Part shown: piece by piece, positions 1 to 8,630 of the stretch
Layout: the number at the start of each line of letters is the position of its first letter
Position numbering within the stretch: position 1 is the first letter of the stretch
DNA from: Dyadobacter sp. CY312
GTDB taxonomy: Bacteria > Bacteroidota > Bacteroidia > Cytophagales > Spirosomataceae
DNA length: 64,000 nt
NCBI RefSeq assembly: GCF_021390535.1
Contig: NZ_JAJUXG010000006.1
Span: 62,001 to 126,000, forward strand
Direction of reading: 5' to 3'
Translations under genes and position numbers: made by a program
Notes under the pieces: generated by a model
The model's input: only the letters and a program-made list of their open reading frames with translations
Told to the model about the DNA's origin: nothing
Database searches by the model: none

Positions 1-1176
1 GCGGTGATGAAAACGCTTTTGTTTGTCGGTGTAGTTTTTCTTGTTTCTTGCTTCTTTCCATAAAAGGACACCACTGATAATGACAAAACAGGCAAACAAA
101 GCCATGACAAAATAGATAATTTTTAAAGCCAATCCACCGAAAGTTGCAAAATGCAAGCGGGCTATACCGGGGAGAACCGATTGTGCATAACTTCTCTTTC
201 CTGGAAGATTATCAGAGATGATTTTGCCGTCACGCAGCGTGATTGCAACAGATCCGTCGCCGGCAAAAGTTTTATTGTTTTGTACCGATGCAGTGAAAAT
301 TCCGTCTTCACGATCAAAGTTTTTAATCTGCAGATAATTCAGCTTTAGCTCAGGATGGTCACTTTGGACCTGATTGAGAAGGGTAGTCAGTTTTAAATTT
401 TCAGTGGTTACTGGCGAATTTTCCTGCGTTTCCAACATTCGCTCTGCTAATATTACTTTGAACGCTTTTTCCTGATCTCCATCAAAGAAAACCATTACAA
501 CAGGTGCCAAAACCAGAAACGAAAGCATGTAATAAGCACCGGTAATGGCATACATAAACTGAAATGGCAGTCCAAGTAATCCGAAAACGGTGTGAGAATT
601 AGTCCAGATTTGCTTGTAGCCGCCTTTAAGTGAAAAACCATTGAATTTGGTAAGCATATTTTTCCAATGGATCATCACGCCCGTTACCACCGCAAAGGCA
701 AAAAACAGGGCTACAAAACCTGATAAATATCTGCCAATGACTGGTATCTGGTCAAAGAAATGAAGACGGTAAAGTGTTTCTCCGATGGTGGTATTTTCTT
801 CTTCTGAAAATGTTGCGCTGATGGGCGAGTAGCTGGTATAATAATGTTCTTCCGGTTTACCTTTTGGTACAATCAAATGGCCGTAGATATTCATAATGGG
901 CCGTTCTTCGGTTGGCATTATCACAGTTATGTCATCCGAAAGATTAAACCGCGGTTTTTGTTCTTTTAGCTTGTGCAACACTGCATCGTAGTCAATTGCT
1001 GCGCGATGCTGCTGTCTTGCTTTCGGGTTTTCCCACTGATAAAACTCTGATTTGAAAAGCGTAAACGCACCAGCAAAGAATATCACATACAAGGCAAAAC
1101 TGATCACAATTCCGGACACCGTATGCGTGTGAAAGGTGATGTTGTACAGTCGGTTGGAAAGTCCTTTTAACTTCAT
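1..1176 (-). CDS. PepSY-associated membrane protein (partial, C-terminus off window)
   Basis: An open frame of 392 codons runs from the ATG at 1176 to the left edge without a stop, so the C-terminus is missing. The protein starts MKLKGLSNRLYNITFHTHTV and has a first membrane segment at about residues 16-38. A periplasmic stretch follows, then further hydrophobic segments near residues 160-185 and 200-225 and one close to the window edge. The HTHTVSG start, the LHFFDQIPVIGRY stretch and the membrane spacing fit the PepSY_TM family, which is often found with siderophore receptors and is thought to help reduce or move iron at the inner membrane. It starts 2 nt after the stop of the DUF3649-like gene, so the two are almost certainly co-transcribed. 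Confidence 0.85.
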   Translation of the reverse strand, partial: MKLKGLSNRLYNITFHTHTVSGIVISFALYVIFFAGAFTLFKSEFYQWENPKARQQHRAAIDYDAVLHKLKEQKPRFNLSDDITVIMPTEERPIMNIYGHLIVPKGKPEEHYYTSYSPISATFSEEENTTIGETLYRLHFFDQIPVIGRYLSGFVALFFAFAVVTGVMIHWKNMLTKFNGFSLKGGYKQIWTNSHTVFGLLGLPFQFMYAITGAYYMLSFLVLAPVVMVFFDGDQEKAFKVILAERMLETQENSPVTTENLKLTTLLNQVQSDHPELKLNYLQIKNFDREDGIFTASVQNNKTFAGDGSVAITLRDGKIISDNLPGKRSYAQSVLPGIARLHFATFGGLALKIIYFVMALFACFVIISGVLLWKEARNKKNYTDKQKRFHHR

Positions 1177-1178
1177 GG

Positions 1179-1475
1179 CTATCTGAATAAATAAATGATT
1201 CCTGCAAATGCACTGGTACTGAACAAGTAAATACCCCAGATTACCCATCCGTTGCGAGCCAGGAAGGCAATTACCATGAAGGCAACCCAAAGGATAAATA
1301 CGGAAAATGCTCCGGTCAGGATTACCTCGGTACGGTAGGGAATCAGGACTCCAATGACCATTTGAAAACTTACAGCCAGAAAATATCCGCCAATAAGTCC
1401 TGCTGTAATTTTGAGTGCTCGTTGGCCTTTTGTGGTTAAATATTCTTTTTTAGCGGGCATAAGAAATGAGTTCAA
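1179..1475 (-). CDS. DUF3649-like small membrane protein
   Basis: A 98-residue protein with three hydrophobic segments (about residues 22-44, 50-72 and 77-97). The stretch YRTEVILTGAFSVFILW followed by ARNGWVIWG matches the pattern I know from DUF3649 iron-uptake-associated proteins. That family sits between a DUF3325 gene and a PepSY gene in siderophore operons, which is exactly the order here. Its start overlaps the end of the DUF3325-like gene by 26 nt. An in-frame Met at residue 6 (MPAKKEY) could be the true start and would reduce the overlap. The molecular role is unknown. Confidence 0.75.
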   Translation of the reverse strand: MNSFLMPAKKEYLTTKGQRALKITAGLIGGYFLAVSFQMVIGVLIPYRTEVILTGAFSVFILWVAFMVIAFLARNGWVIWGIYLFSTSAFAGIIYLFR

Positions 1476-1761
1476 TCAGTAAAAAGAGGTGAATAATTGC
1501 GGCCATTCCATAAAAATATTTTCGACCCAAAGTAGAGAAAAGCTGGGTCAGACACATGGCCAGAGAAAAAGCTACAAGAGACAGGAGCAGTCCGCCGGCC
1601 CAACCATCGGAGTGAACATAAATTCCGGTTCCTATGACAAGAAAAACGGTTCCTAAACTTTTAACCGTTGGAATGTTTGGCCGGAAAAGAAAGGCTGGGA
1701 AATACTTGGATCGGGTGTAGAATAGATACGTGCCGATCAAAATGAAATAACATGCAAGCAT
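1450..1761 (-). CDS. DUF3325-like small membrane protein
   Basis: A 103-residue, almost wholly hydrophobic protein with about three to four membrane segments (residues 1-16, 35-52, 55-72 and 82-100). Size, topology and position ahead of DUF3649- and PepSY-type genes fit DUF3325, an iron-uptake-associated family of unknown mechanism. Sequence similarity alone would be weak, so the call rests largely on gene order. It lies 190 nt downstream of a TonB-dependent receptor on the same strand. Confidence 0.65.
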   Translation of the reverse strand: MLACYFILIGTYLFYTRSKYFPAFLFRPNIPTVKSLGTVFLVIGTGIYVHSDGWAGGLLLSLVAFSLAMCLTQLFSTLGRKYFYGMAAIIHLFLLIELISYAR

Positions 1762-1952
1762 AGGTTACGGTTCGAATGGTGGTGAGTGATTTTGCCAATC
1801 CTTAGGTGAAGTGATTCAGGTATTTTTTTCTGAAGCGATTCCATTTTTTTCTTGTCCCCTTGGAACATATAACCTGGTCAGTGTGAAGTATAATTTTGTT
1901 CTAAAAAAAATGTCACCCTTCATACCAACCAGATTCCAATCATTGCTTTGTC

Positions 1953-4298
1953 CTAAAACTTGAATGAAAGCGATGTTGCGACATTTCTAGGATTGAGAGG
2001 ATTGTCATTTAGTCCCCACATCTTCGCATTGGAGAGATTGTTTACTTTCAGTGCGAGCCTCCATTTTGGTTTATCATAAAAAATGGTAGCATCCAGAAGC
2101 GTGTAGGCTGGTATTGTAAGTGAACCGTATTGGTTATCTGAATAAGCTTCACTTACATAGTTTCCACCAAAACCCACACCAACACCACGTAGTGCTCCTG
2201 CCGGTGCCTTATAGCTCAACCAGAAATTGACAAAGTTATTCGGCAAACCCGTGGTTGTACCCTCTTGTCCTTCGTTTGCGATGAGGTATTTGTAGTCGTT
2301 CATCCCAAACCCTGCAATGATCGACAAGCCTGGGAAAGGGTTAGCAATGATATCTGCTTCTATTCCTTTGCTGCGCTGCTTGCCATCCTGTCTTGAAAAA
2401 CCACTGGCATCTTGTCTGATCGCATTGGTCAGGTCAATGTTGTAATAGCTTACGGTAGCACTCAGTTTGTGATTGAAAACATCCAGCTTCACACCCGTTT
2501 CCCACTGGTATCCGTTGGCAGGTTTCAAAACAGATATACTTCCATCTGGTTGCCGGGCAGATCCATTGTTCTGGAAACCGTTCATATAATTCGCAAATAT
2601 GCTCACCTGATCTTTTATGGGCTGATAGACTAATCCGAATTTTGGGGACAATGCCGTTTGTCCATAACCGCCCGTGTAGTCCGAGAACATTACAGCTGCT
2701 CCCTTGTACTCGTAGCGGTCAACTCTAAGGCTCAGCATGGCAAGTAGGCGGTCGGTGATATTCAATACGTTGGATGCATATGCGCTGTATGTTTCGGTTT
2801 TGGAAGATTGCCGTGCATGAATCAGGTTAGAGCGTATTGCACGGATTTTATCCAGCGACACAGGACTGTATAATCTGTTGATATTGATGACGTCGTAAGG
2901 CGACTGCGAAGCAAAGGAGGCATTTACATATCCTGTACTGATGTTTTTGGTATGGTAATAATCGAGCCCTACGACGAGTCGGTTACGCATTCCGGCGATT
3001 TTAAATTCACCGTTAAAATTTTGCTGAAACTGCAAATCCGTAGTCCCACCAGCTGCGGTTTCCACGTTTCGTGCTATGGTTGAATCACTTTTCCAGCTCG
3101 CCCATAATGCCACAAATTCATCGTCGTGACCGGCTGCATAGGAAAACAATGTATTGGAAGTCCAGTTTCCGGGAAGTTTATAGGTAGCTTGTGCATAAAA
3201 AAGATCACTTCCACCAGAATTAACAGGATCGTCAGAGTTGATCGACTGGTTGTAACGAACGGGCAGTTTTGATATGTTTTTGACTGATACTCCCGAAAAA
3301 TCATAAATGGGTAATAAGGTCATTTTAGACCTTAGAATTTCAGCTTCAAAATTCAGAGTAAGTCTGTCGTCTACTTTGTAAGAAAGTGACGGAGCAAATA
3401 CAAAACGTTTCTGAAAACCCCAGTCCATGAAACTGCCTTCTGAATGAACAGCCGTATTTACTCTCAGCAGTAATGACTTATCTGCATTGAGGGGCGTGTT
3501 TACATCTGCCGATAGCCGAACGAGATTGTAACTTCCGGTGGTGAAGGTTACGTTGCCCTGAAATGTTTCCAAAGGTTTTTTAGTAACCAGGTTGGTAAGC
3601 CCTCCGAATGAAATAAGACTTGAACCAAACAGCGTTCCGGACGGACCTTTGATTGCCTCAGTTCGTTCTACAGTAACGGGATCTATACCGTTGAATTGCT
3701 GAGACGAAAGTCCGTTACGCATCCTTGCGCCTGTCCAGAAACCACGGATGATGGAATACGTAAAGCCATTGCTGTAACCGCCGTGAGCTACTGCCGCTCC
3801 CGGTACATTTCGGAGCGCCTGCTTGTAGTCGGTTACCAGCTGCTCTTCCATTAAATTTTTTGAAATAACACTATATACCTGCGGATTTTCAAGGTTTTTA
3901 AGTGGTAAACGGGAAACATAAGGACTTTCCTTTTGGGCAAACTTGTTTATGTTTCCTTTAATAGTTACCTCACGAAGTGTTTTTGCATCTTCTTTCAGGC
4001 TGATGTCCGCAATAGTTGTCGTTGCATCTTCTTTTGCTTCAATATCGTATTCGATAGACTCAAAACCCACAATGCTAATGATGAGCGTATGGTTGCCTGC
4101 AGGAACATTACGCAACTGGTAATTGCCGTTTTCGTCAGTTACGGTTCCTGTTTTGCTGTTTTTGACTTGAACAGTTACAAATGAACCGGGTTTCCCGTCA
4201 CTGGTTTGAATATGTCCTTTGATATGTGATTTACCTGTCTGTTGAGCATAAGCAAGCGTTGTTGCTATCAGGCATAGCACTGTAAAAATGTATTTCAT
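1953..4298 (-). CDS. TonB-dependent siderophore receptor
   Basis: I chose the ATG at 4298 (781 residues) over an in-frame ATG 78 nt upstream because it starts directly with a signal peptide (MKYIFTVLCLIATTLAYAQ). A carboxypeptidase-regulatory-like domain follows at about residues 27-110, with GHIQTSDGKP and VTDENGNYQLRNVPAG. The plug domain comes next (about 130-250, with IIRGFWTGARMRNG and VERTEAIKGPSGTLFGS), then a 22-strand-type barrel ending in the aromatic-terminated SLSFKF. It would import a ferric chelate across the outer membrane using TonB/ExbBD energy, but the ligand cannot be read from sequence. It lies between the DUF4198 gene and the DUF3325/DUF3649/PepSY genes, which supports an iron role. 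Confidence 0.92.
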   Translation of the reverse strand: MKYIFTVLCLIATTLAYAQQTGKSHIKGHIQTSDGKPGSFVTVQVKNSKTGTVTDENGNYQLRNVPAGNHTLIISIVGFESIEYDIEAKEDATTTIADISLKEDAKTLREVTIKGNINKFAQKESPYVSRLPLKNLENPQVYSVISKNLMEEQLVTDYKQALRNVPGAAVAHGGYSNGFTYSIIRGFWTGARMRNGLSSQQFNGIDPVTVERTEAIKGPSGTLFGSSLISFGGLTNLVTKKPLETFQGNVTFTTGSYNLVRLSADVNTPLNADKSLLLRVNTAVHSEGSFMDWGFQKRFVFAPSLSYKVDDRLTLNFEAEILRSKMTLLPIYDFSGVSVKNISKLPVRYNQSINSDDPVNSGGSDLFYAQATYKLPGNWTSNTLFSYAAGHDDEFVALWASWKSDSTIARNVETAAGGTTDLQFQQNFNGEFKIAGMRNRLVVGLDYYHTKNISTGYVNASFASQSPYDVININRLYSPVSLDKIRAIRSNLIHARQSSKTETYSAYASNVLNITDRLLAMLSLRVDRYEYKGAAVMFSDYTGGYGQTALSPKFGLVYQPIKDQVSIFANYMNGFQNNGSARQPDGSISVLKPANGYQWETGVKLDVFNHKLSATVSYYNIDLTNAIRQDASGFSRQDGKQRSKGIEADIIANPFPGLSIIAGFGMNDYKYLIANEGQEGTTTGLPNNFVNFWLSYKAPAGALRGVGVGFGGNYVSEAYSDNQYGSLTIPAYTLLDATIFYDKPKWRLALKVNNLSNAKMWGLNDNPLNPRNVATSLSFKF

Positions 4299-4402
4299 GA
4301 AAATTGAAGTAAAGAGTATGCAACAAATAAAGGGGAGGAGGGGAGATGACTGCCAGTAACAAAAACTGACAGTCACATTTTTTTACAGGGAATTGGAAAC
4401 GA

Positions 4403-5116
4403 TTATTTCGCAACGTCCACAAGCAACGTGGCGCATCTCCATATAGATTTGTAAGGTTTCCCAAAGTGATCTCCGGTTGCGTCTTCGCTTGCAGACACTT
4501 CCAGTTTATACGTTCCCGGCCATATCGGAGTAAACTCAGCAACTCCGTTGGCATTGGAACTGATGTTCTTATTCCAACCGCTTGGGGACGCAACACCAAC
4601 ATGCAGCTTTTCAGTAGGTTTTCCTTTCAATATGGTTGTAAAATTAAAAGGTTGATTGGCTTTATATGTCCTAGATGCATCAGCAAATACGTTGATAATG
4701 TTACTATTAAAAGCTGCATCGTTACCGGTAAGAGATTTGCCCACCTTAACGATTGCACTTGCGTTGAATTCATAAATTGTCTCTCCACCCAGTTCTTTGG
4801 CTGCTTTACTGATCGATAGGGTATATACGCCATCTTTTTCAGGAGTAAATTCCGATGTGAAATGGTCATCACCAGCAACCGTATTAAGTTTGACTTTTTG
4901 CTTGTCGGGCGTGGTAAGCCAGAGTTCGAATTCCTTCACGTCGGAATACCAGTCTGCCAGTTTTTCAGGTTTGTCGTCCGGTTCTGAGTAGACTATTTTC
5001 ACGGATTGTTTCTGACCTGTCTTACCAACAGTGCTGGTCTGGATCCAGAGTGCATGAGCAAATAGGTTTCCAACTGAAACGAGAAACAAGGTAATTGCTA
5101 AAAGAGATTTTTTCAT
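4403..5116 (-). CDS. DUF4198-like periplasmic protein
   Basis: The start at 5116 gives 237 residues beginning with a signal peptide (MKKSLLAITLFLVSVGNLFA) followed at once by HALWIQ. An in-frame ATG 57 nt upstream would bury this signal. An early His-Ala-x-Trp after the signal peptide, beta-rich segments and a closing immunoglobulin-like region (GVAEFTPIWPGTYKLEV) are typical of DUF4198, a periplasmic family linked to metal uptake and TonB receptors. It lies 104 nt upstream of the receptor at 1953-4298 on the same strand and probably shares a transcript. It may bind or pass on a metal ligand in the periplasm, which is inference. Confidence 0.75.
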   Translation of the reverse strand: MKKSLLAITLFLVSVGNLFAHALWIQTSTVGKTGQKQSVKIVYSEPDDKPEKLADWYSDVKEFELWLTTPDKQKVKLNTVAGDDHFTSEFTPEKDGVYTLSISKAAKELGGETIYEFNASAIVKVGKSLTGNDAAFNSNIINVFADASRTYKANQPFNFTTILKGKPTEKLHVGVASPSGWNKNISSNANGVAEFTPIWPGTYKLEVSASEDATGDHFGKPYKSIWRCATLLVDVAK

Positions 5117-5301
5117 AAAGTTTAAATTGAAGAGAAAATAAAGATTAGTTGAATTTGCGGGAAAGTGTAGCATCCATCCTGTATTGACCAGGGGTTATGA
5201 GGTCTTGTGGCTTGTTAATCATATGTTTAATTTGAAAAGTGGCGTGTGCGTAGTGCAGAAAATAAAAGGTTGGATTGGTTATTTTTGAAATTCAAGAAGT
5301 A

Positions 5302-5334
5302 ATCAGACCACCGATAATTAGCCGGTAGTCTGAT
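5302..5334 (-). terminator. Hairpin after the second receptor gene
   Basis: The arms ATCAGAC and GTCTGAT (with an imperfect extension ACCG/CGGT) lie 8-40 nt beyond the stop of the receptor at 5342-7729. There is no T-run directly after the stem on the minus strand, so it may be a processing or stability hairpin and not a full terminator. Confidence 0.4.
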
Positions 5335-5341
5335 CAATATC

Positions 5342-7729
5342 TTAGAATTTGTAGTTGATACTCAAACGGGAATTTCTTGGCGCCTCGGCCTGCCATGAAT
5401 ACACATTACCCATGTATCCGTAAAATGAGCCGCTGTACAGGTATTCGTCCAGAATATTGAAGACGTTGAATGTGATCTTGAATTTTTCTTTCTCCCAGAA
5501 CAGGCCTCCGTCCAGCTTGAAATAATTGGGAAGGTTTTCTTTCGCATTACTTGCACTCCATGAGCCGGTTGCTCTGTCGGCGAGGTAAGTAAATCCTGCG
5601 GAGACTCCGGTTCCTTTTAATGCGCCTTTTTGCAGCTTGTAGCTTAGCCACGTATTCACTGTATGTTTTGCAAATCCGGGAAGCACGTCATCCACTTTGA
5701 TGTCTGTAACGCCAGCAGCGACTTTCGTTACTTTGGAATCAGTGTAGGCATAATTTGCTACCAGATTCAAGCCGGAAACAATGCTTCCTCTTACGTCAAA
5801 TTCAACACCCTGTGCTCTTTTCTCGCCCAACACAACGCTTAAACCGGAATTAGGAGGGCTGTTTGGATCAGCAGTAAGCTCGTTTCTTTTGGTAATGCTG
5901 TATACAGAAACCGTCGAATTCCATTTTCCTCCTGCCCAATCTTTTTTTATACCAAACTCCTTGTTATTGCCGGTGATAGGTTTGATGGATTCCGCGCTTG
6001 CAATGCGCCCTGATTGCGGAATAAATGCCTGATCATAAAGTAGATAAAAGGAGGTTTGTTTGTTTGCAGAGACACTGAGACCGACACGGGGAGTAAAGTG
6101 TTTGTCGGAAACGGCTGGCCCGCCCCAGCTTGATTGGCTCACGTATGTGTACCGGCCCGCCAGCGTTAGCCTTATTTTGTTGTTCAGAAAACCAAGCTCG
6201 TCCTGAGCATAAATTCCGGTGTATTTCTGATCCATTAATCCACCGCCGTTTACGGCACGCGCTTCCAGGCTCAGCGTGCGATCCCATACCGGATATCCGT
6301 TTTTCGGTGCGCCAAAATACGGTGCGTGGATATTAAACTCGCCGCCTTTAATTGTGTCATCCAGGGCATGTGACTGATTCCAGTCGGCCATGTAATCTTT
6401 GGAACCGACGTCCAACCCAGTCAATATTCTATGGGTAATTCCACCGGTTGTGACATTGCCGTTCACGAATACCTGTGCAAGCGTCATTTCACTTTGCGCA
6501 TCCCATACACCGACACTGCGAATCATTTTGCCATCAGGTTTTACTTCACCCGGCCAGAGACTTGTTCCTTTTTGTTGATAATTGAAATAGGAGGCCTGTG
6601 CAGTTAGTTTCCAGTCGCTGTTGAACTGGTGTTCCAGGTTCAGGAACAAACTATGATCTTTGATTTTCGTGGGTTCCAATCCCGCCGGCATTGCTGTGAA
6701 ATCGCGTGGGAGTGAAGCGTAACCATCTGGTGAGAATATATAAAATGAGCCAACATCCGACATTTTTGCATATTGAAGCGTGTATTCCGCTGTTAATTTC
6801 GTTTTGTCGTCGATCTGGTATGAGATAACCGGAGCAACGCTGTAACGGTTATTGAACTCATTGGCTCTGAAAGATTTTTTGTTTTGTCCCGCCAGGTTTA
6901 GACGATATAGTAATTTGCCATCAGCAGTTAACTTGCCATCCAGGTCCAGGGCGGTTCGGTACAGGCCGTAATTCCCAACGGTAATAGATGCTTCGCCTTT
7001 GGTTTGCCCGGTCGGTTTTTTGGTTACCACATTGTACAATCCGCTCGGATCTCCATTTGCCAGCATAAACCCTGCGGGACCTTTCACAAACTCTATATGA
7101 TCTACGAAGCTCATATCTTCGGTGAGCGGTCCCCAAAAAGAGCTTACTACATTAAATCCATTCCTAAAAGCCTGGATTTGAGAGCCTCGCATGGTAATGT
7201 TGGTATACATGTCGCCCCAGTGCTCTACACGTGTAGCTCCGCTTACGTTGCGGATTAGTCCATCACTCATGCTTATTATCTGTTGATCAGCAAGTACTTT
7301 GGACGTTACAACCTGAATGTTCTGAGGTGTTTCGAGAATAGGAGTGAGCAGTCGTAAACTGGAAGATACTTCGTTGTTTTTGTATTGATTCTGATCCAGG
7401 ATTGTTACTTCTTCCAATTGGTTAGAACTTTCAGCCAGTGTGAAATTGATTTGAGCTGTTTGATTTTCAAGAACTTCAACTTCCTTTTCCTGTGTTGTAG
7501 CGCCTACAAAACTTGCCAAAACTGTATAAATACCCGGCTTTACCTTGTTAATCGTGAAATTTCCTTTTTCATCGGATACAGTTCCGTTCTTTAATCCTTT
7601 CAATCCAATTGAAACGTATTCAGCTGGTTTTCCGTCCGAAGTCAAAATTTGCCCTGATATCTTGCCGTTTTGAGCATACATGGCGATTGATATCAGGCAT
7701 AACGTTAGAGTAAAAATAATCCTTTGCAT
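5342..7729 (-). CDS. TonB-dependent siderophore receptor (FhuE/FoxA-like)
   Basis: The start at 7729 (795 residues) begins with a signal peptide (MQRIIFTLTLCLISIAMYAQ); an in-frame ATG 45 nt upstream is less likely. A carboxypeptidase-like domain (about 23-110, with SDGKPAEYVSIGL and VSDEKGNFTINKVKPG) precedes the plug. The plug has TPQNIQVVTSKVLADQQ, NITMRGSQIQAFRNG and VEFVKGPAGFMLANGDPSG, a pattern typical of the FhuE/FoxA/pyoverdine-type siderophore receptor group. The barrel ends RLSINYKF. It is the first gene of the block, with a Fur-like box 77 nt upstream of the start, so iron repression is likely. The ligand is unknown, though hydroxamates are a reasonable guess from the group. Confidence 0.92.
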   Translation of the reverse strand: MQRIIFTLTLCLISIAMYAQNGKISGQILTSDGKPAEYVSIGLKGLKNGTVSDEKGNFTINKVKPGIYTVLASFVGATTQEKEVEVLENQTAQINFTLAESSNQLEEVTILDQNQYKNNEVSSSLRLLTPILETPQNIQVVTSKVLADQQIISMSDGLIRNVSGATRVEHWGDMYTNITMRGSQIQAFRNGFNVVSSFWGPLTEDMSFVDHIEFVKGPAGFMLANGDPSGLYNVVTKKPTGQTKGEASITVGNYGLYRTALDLDGKLTADGKLLYRLNLAGQNKKSFRANEFNNRYSVAPVISYQIDDKTKLTAEYTLQYAKMSDVGSFYIFSPDGYASLPRDFTAMPAGLEPTKIKDHSLFLNLEHQFNSDWKLTAQASYFNYQQKGTSLWPGEVKPDGKMIRSVGVWDAQSEMTLAQVFVNGNVTTGGITHRILTGLDVGSKDYMADWNQSHALDDTIKGGEFNIHAPYFGAPKNGYPVWDRTLSLEARAVNGGGLMDQKYTGIYAQDELGFLNNKIRLTLAGRYTYVSQSSWGGPAVSDKHFTPRVGLSVSANKQTSFYLLYDQAFIPQSGRIASAESIKPITGNNKEFGIKKDWAGGKWNSTVSVYSITKRNELTADPNSPPNSGLSVVLGEKRAQGVEFDVRGSIVSGLNLVANYAYTDSKVTKVAAGVTDIKVDDVLPGFAKHTVNTWLSYKLQKGALKGTGVSAGFTYLADRATGSWSASNAKENLPNYFKLDGGLFWEKEKFKITFNVFNILDEYLYSGSFYGYMGNVYSWQAEAPRNSRLSINYKF

Positions 7730-7805
7730 ATTATTTAAAACTGGTCTAATTAGTAATAAAAATTTTGGCTGCAAATATCACACACTGTTTTGATGCAAAC
7801 AAGTT

Positions 7806-7826
7806 TATTTAGATTTATTTTAAATA
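7806..7826 (-). promoter_or_regulatory. Fur-like inverted repeat upstream of siderophore receptor
   Basis: The half-sites TATTTA and TAAATA face each other across a 9-bp AT-rich centre, 77 nt before the receptor start at 7729. Size and AT-rich symmetry fit the Fur-type boxes of Bacteroidota. In an AT-rich intergenic region chance is a real alternative. Confidence 0.4.
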
Positions 7827-7954
7827 GATTTTAGTCGTATAATGTGCCTGGGAGTGAATTGTAAGGCGTTAATTGTAAGTAGTTTGATAAATTTATGACT
7901 GGTATTTATTTAAGTTGCGATCTGCGGGATGAAAATTTCATGCAAAGCAGATAA

Positions 7955-8000
7955 GTAAAAAGAGCAAAGATCGCTAAGTTTTTTTGCGGTCTTTGCTCTT
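7955..8000 (-). terminator. Terminator of the cytochrome c gene
   Basis: The stem AAGAGCAAAGA/TCTTTGCTCTT, extended by CGC/GCG with one bulge, lies 32 nt past the cytochrome c stop. On the minus strand the stem is followed by TTTTTAC. A clear intrinsic terminator shape. Confidence 0.75.
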
Positions 8001-8031
8001 CTTCGTTGTCTTCGCGTGAAACATTTTTAAT

Positions 8032-8442
8032 CTACTTTTCCTCTTCCACCGCCTCAACCATTTTCTCTGTCACCATTTTACCATCCGAATTATTTCCCCA
8101 GGAGTTTTGAATGTAGTTCATCACATCGGCAATTTCATCATTATCCAGTCCTGGCGGCGGCATCATGTTGTCGTAGTCTATTCCATTTACCACAATCTTT
8201 CCCGCAAGTCCAAACTTAACTGCGTAAATGGCCTTTTCGGGAGTTTTTAGTAAGTAATCAGACTTCGCCAGTGGTGGAAATGCAGCCGGAACACCTTCGC
8301 CGGTTCCCATGTGGCAGGTAATACAGTTTTCCGAATATACCATTTTCCCACGCTCAATGCTCTTAGCCAGCTCATCGTTTTGGTTCAGAGTAAAAGAGGA
8401 ATACAATGTAAGTGCGGAAATGGCGATGATTGTTAATTTCAT
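8032..8442 (-). CDS. Periplasmic c-type cytochrome
   Basis: A 136-residue protein with a signal-like N-terminus (MKLTIIAISALTLYSSFTL) and one haem motif, CITCH (Cys40, Cys43, His44). Met92 or Met93 in NMMPPPG is the probable sixth ligand. This is a single-domain class I cytochrome c. It lies 188 nt downstream of the PQQ-type sugar dehydrogenase on the same strand and is a natural electron acceptor for it. The C-terminal tail is rich in Glu and Lys and lies outside the haem domain. Confidence 0.88.
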   Translation of the reverse strand: MKLTIIAISALTLYSSFTLNQNDELAKSIERGKMVYSENCITCHMGTGEGVPAAFPPLAKSDYLLKTPEKAIYAVKFGLAGKIVVNGIDYDNMMPPPGLDNDEIADVMNYIQNSWGNNSDGKMVTEKMVEAVEEEK

Positions 8443-8630
8443 TGAGAAGTTAAAGGAGTTAAGAAGTTACGGGGAGTAAAGAAAGTTTAGAAGTTAAGAG
8501 TAGTTAAAAAATGAAGTTAGAGGAGTTAAAGTAGTTAACGCTTTGTGCCAGCGTAAGTAACTACTATAACTCCTTAACTCCTTAACTCCTTTTAACTTCT
8601 CCTTTTTAACTTCTTACTTCTCAAAATAAT
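8443..8630. repeat. Large imperfect inverted repeat of GTTAA-type units
   Basis: The left part (about 8443-8540) is made of recurring GAAGTTA, GGAGTTAA and AGTTAAA units on the plus strand. The right part (about 8558-8625) carries the complement (TTAACTCC three times, TTAACTTC twice). The outer arms pair almost perfectly (GAGAAGTTAAAGGAGTTAAG against its complement), so the spacer between the sugar dehydrogenase and cytochrome genes could form a long cruciform or RNA hairpin. There is no coding potential. Confidence 0.7.

Noticed and set aside
151..348. A 65-codon plus-strand frame at the left end
   Set aside because: Antisense to the PepSY gene, which has clear membrane segments and operon context.
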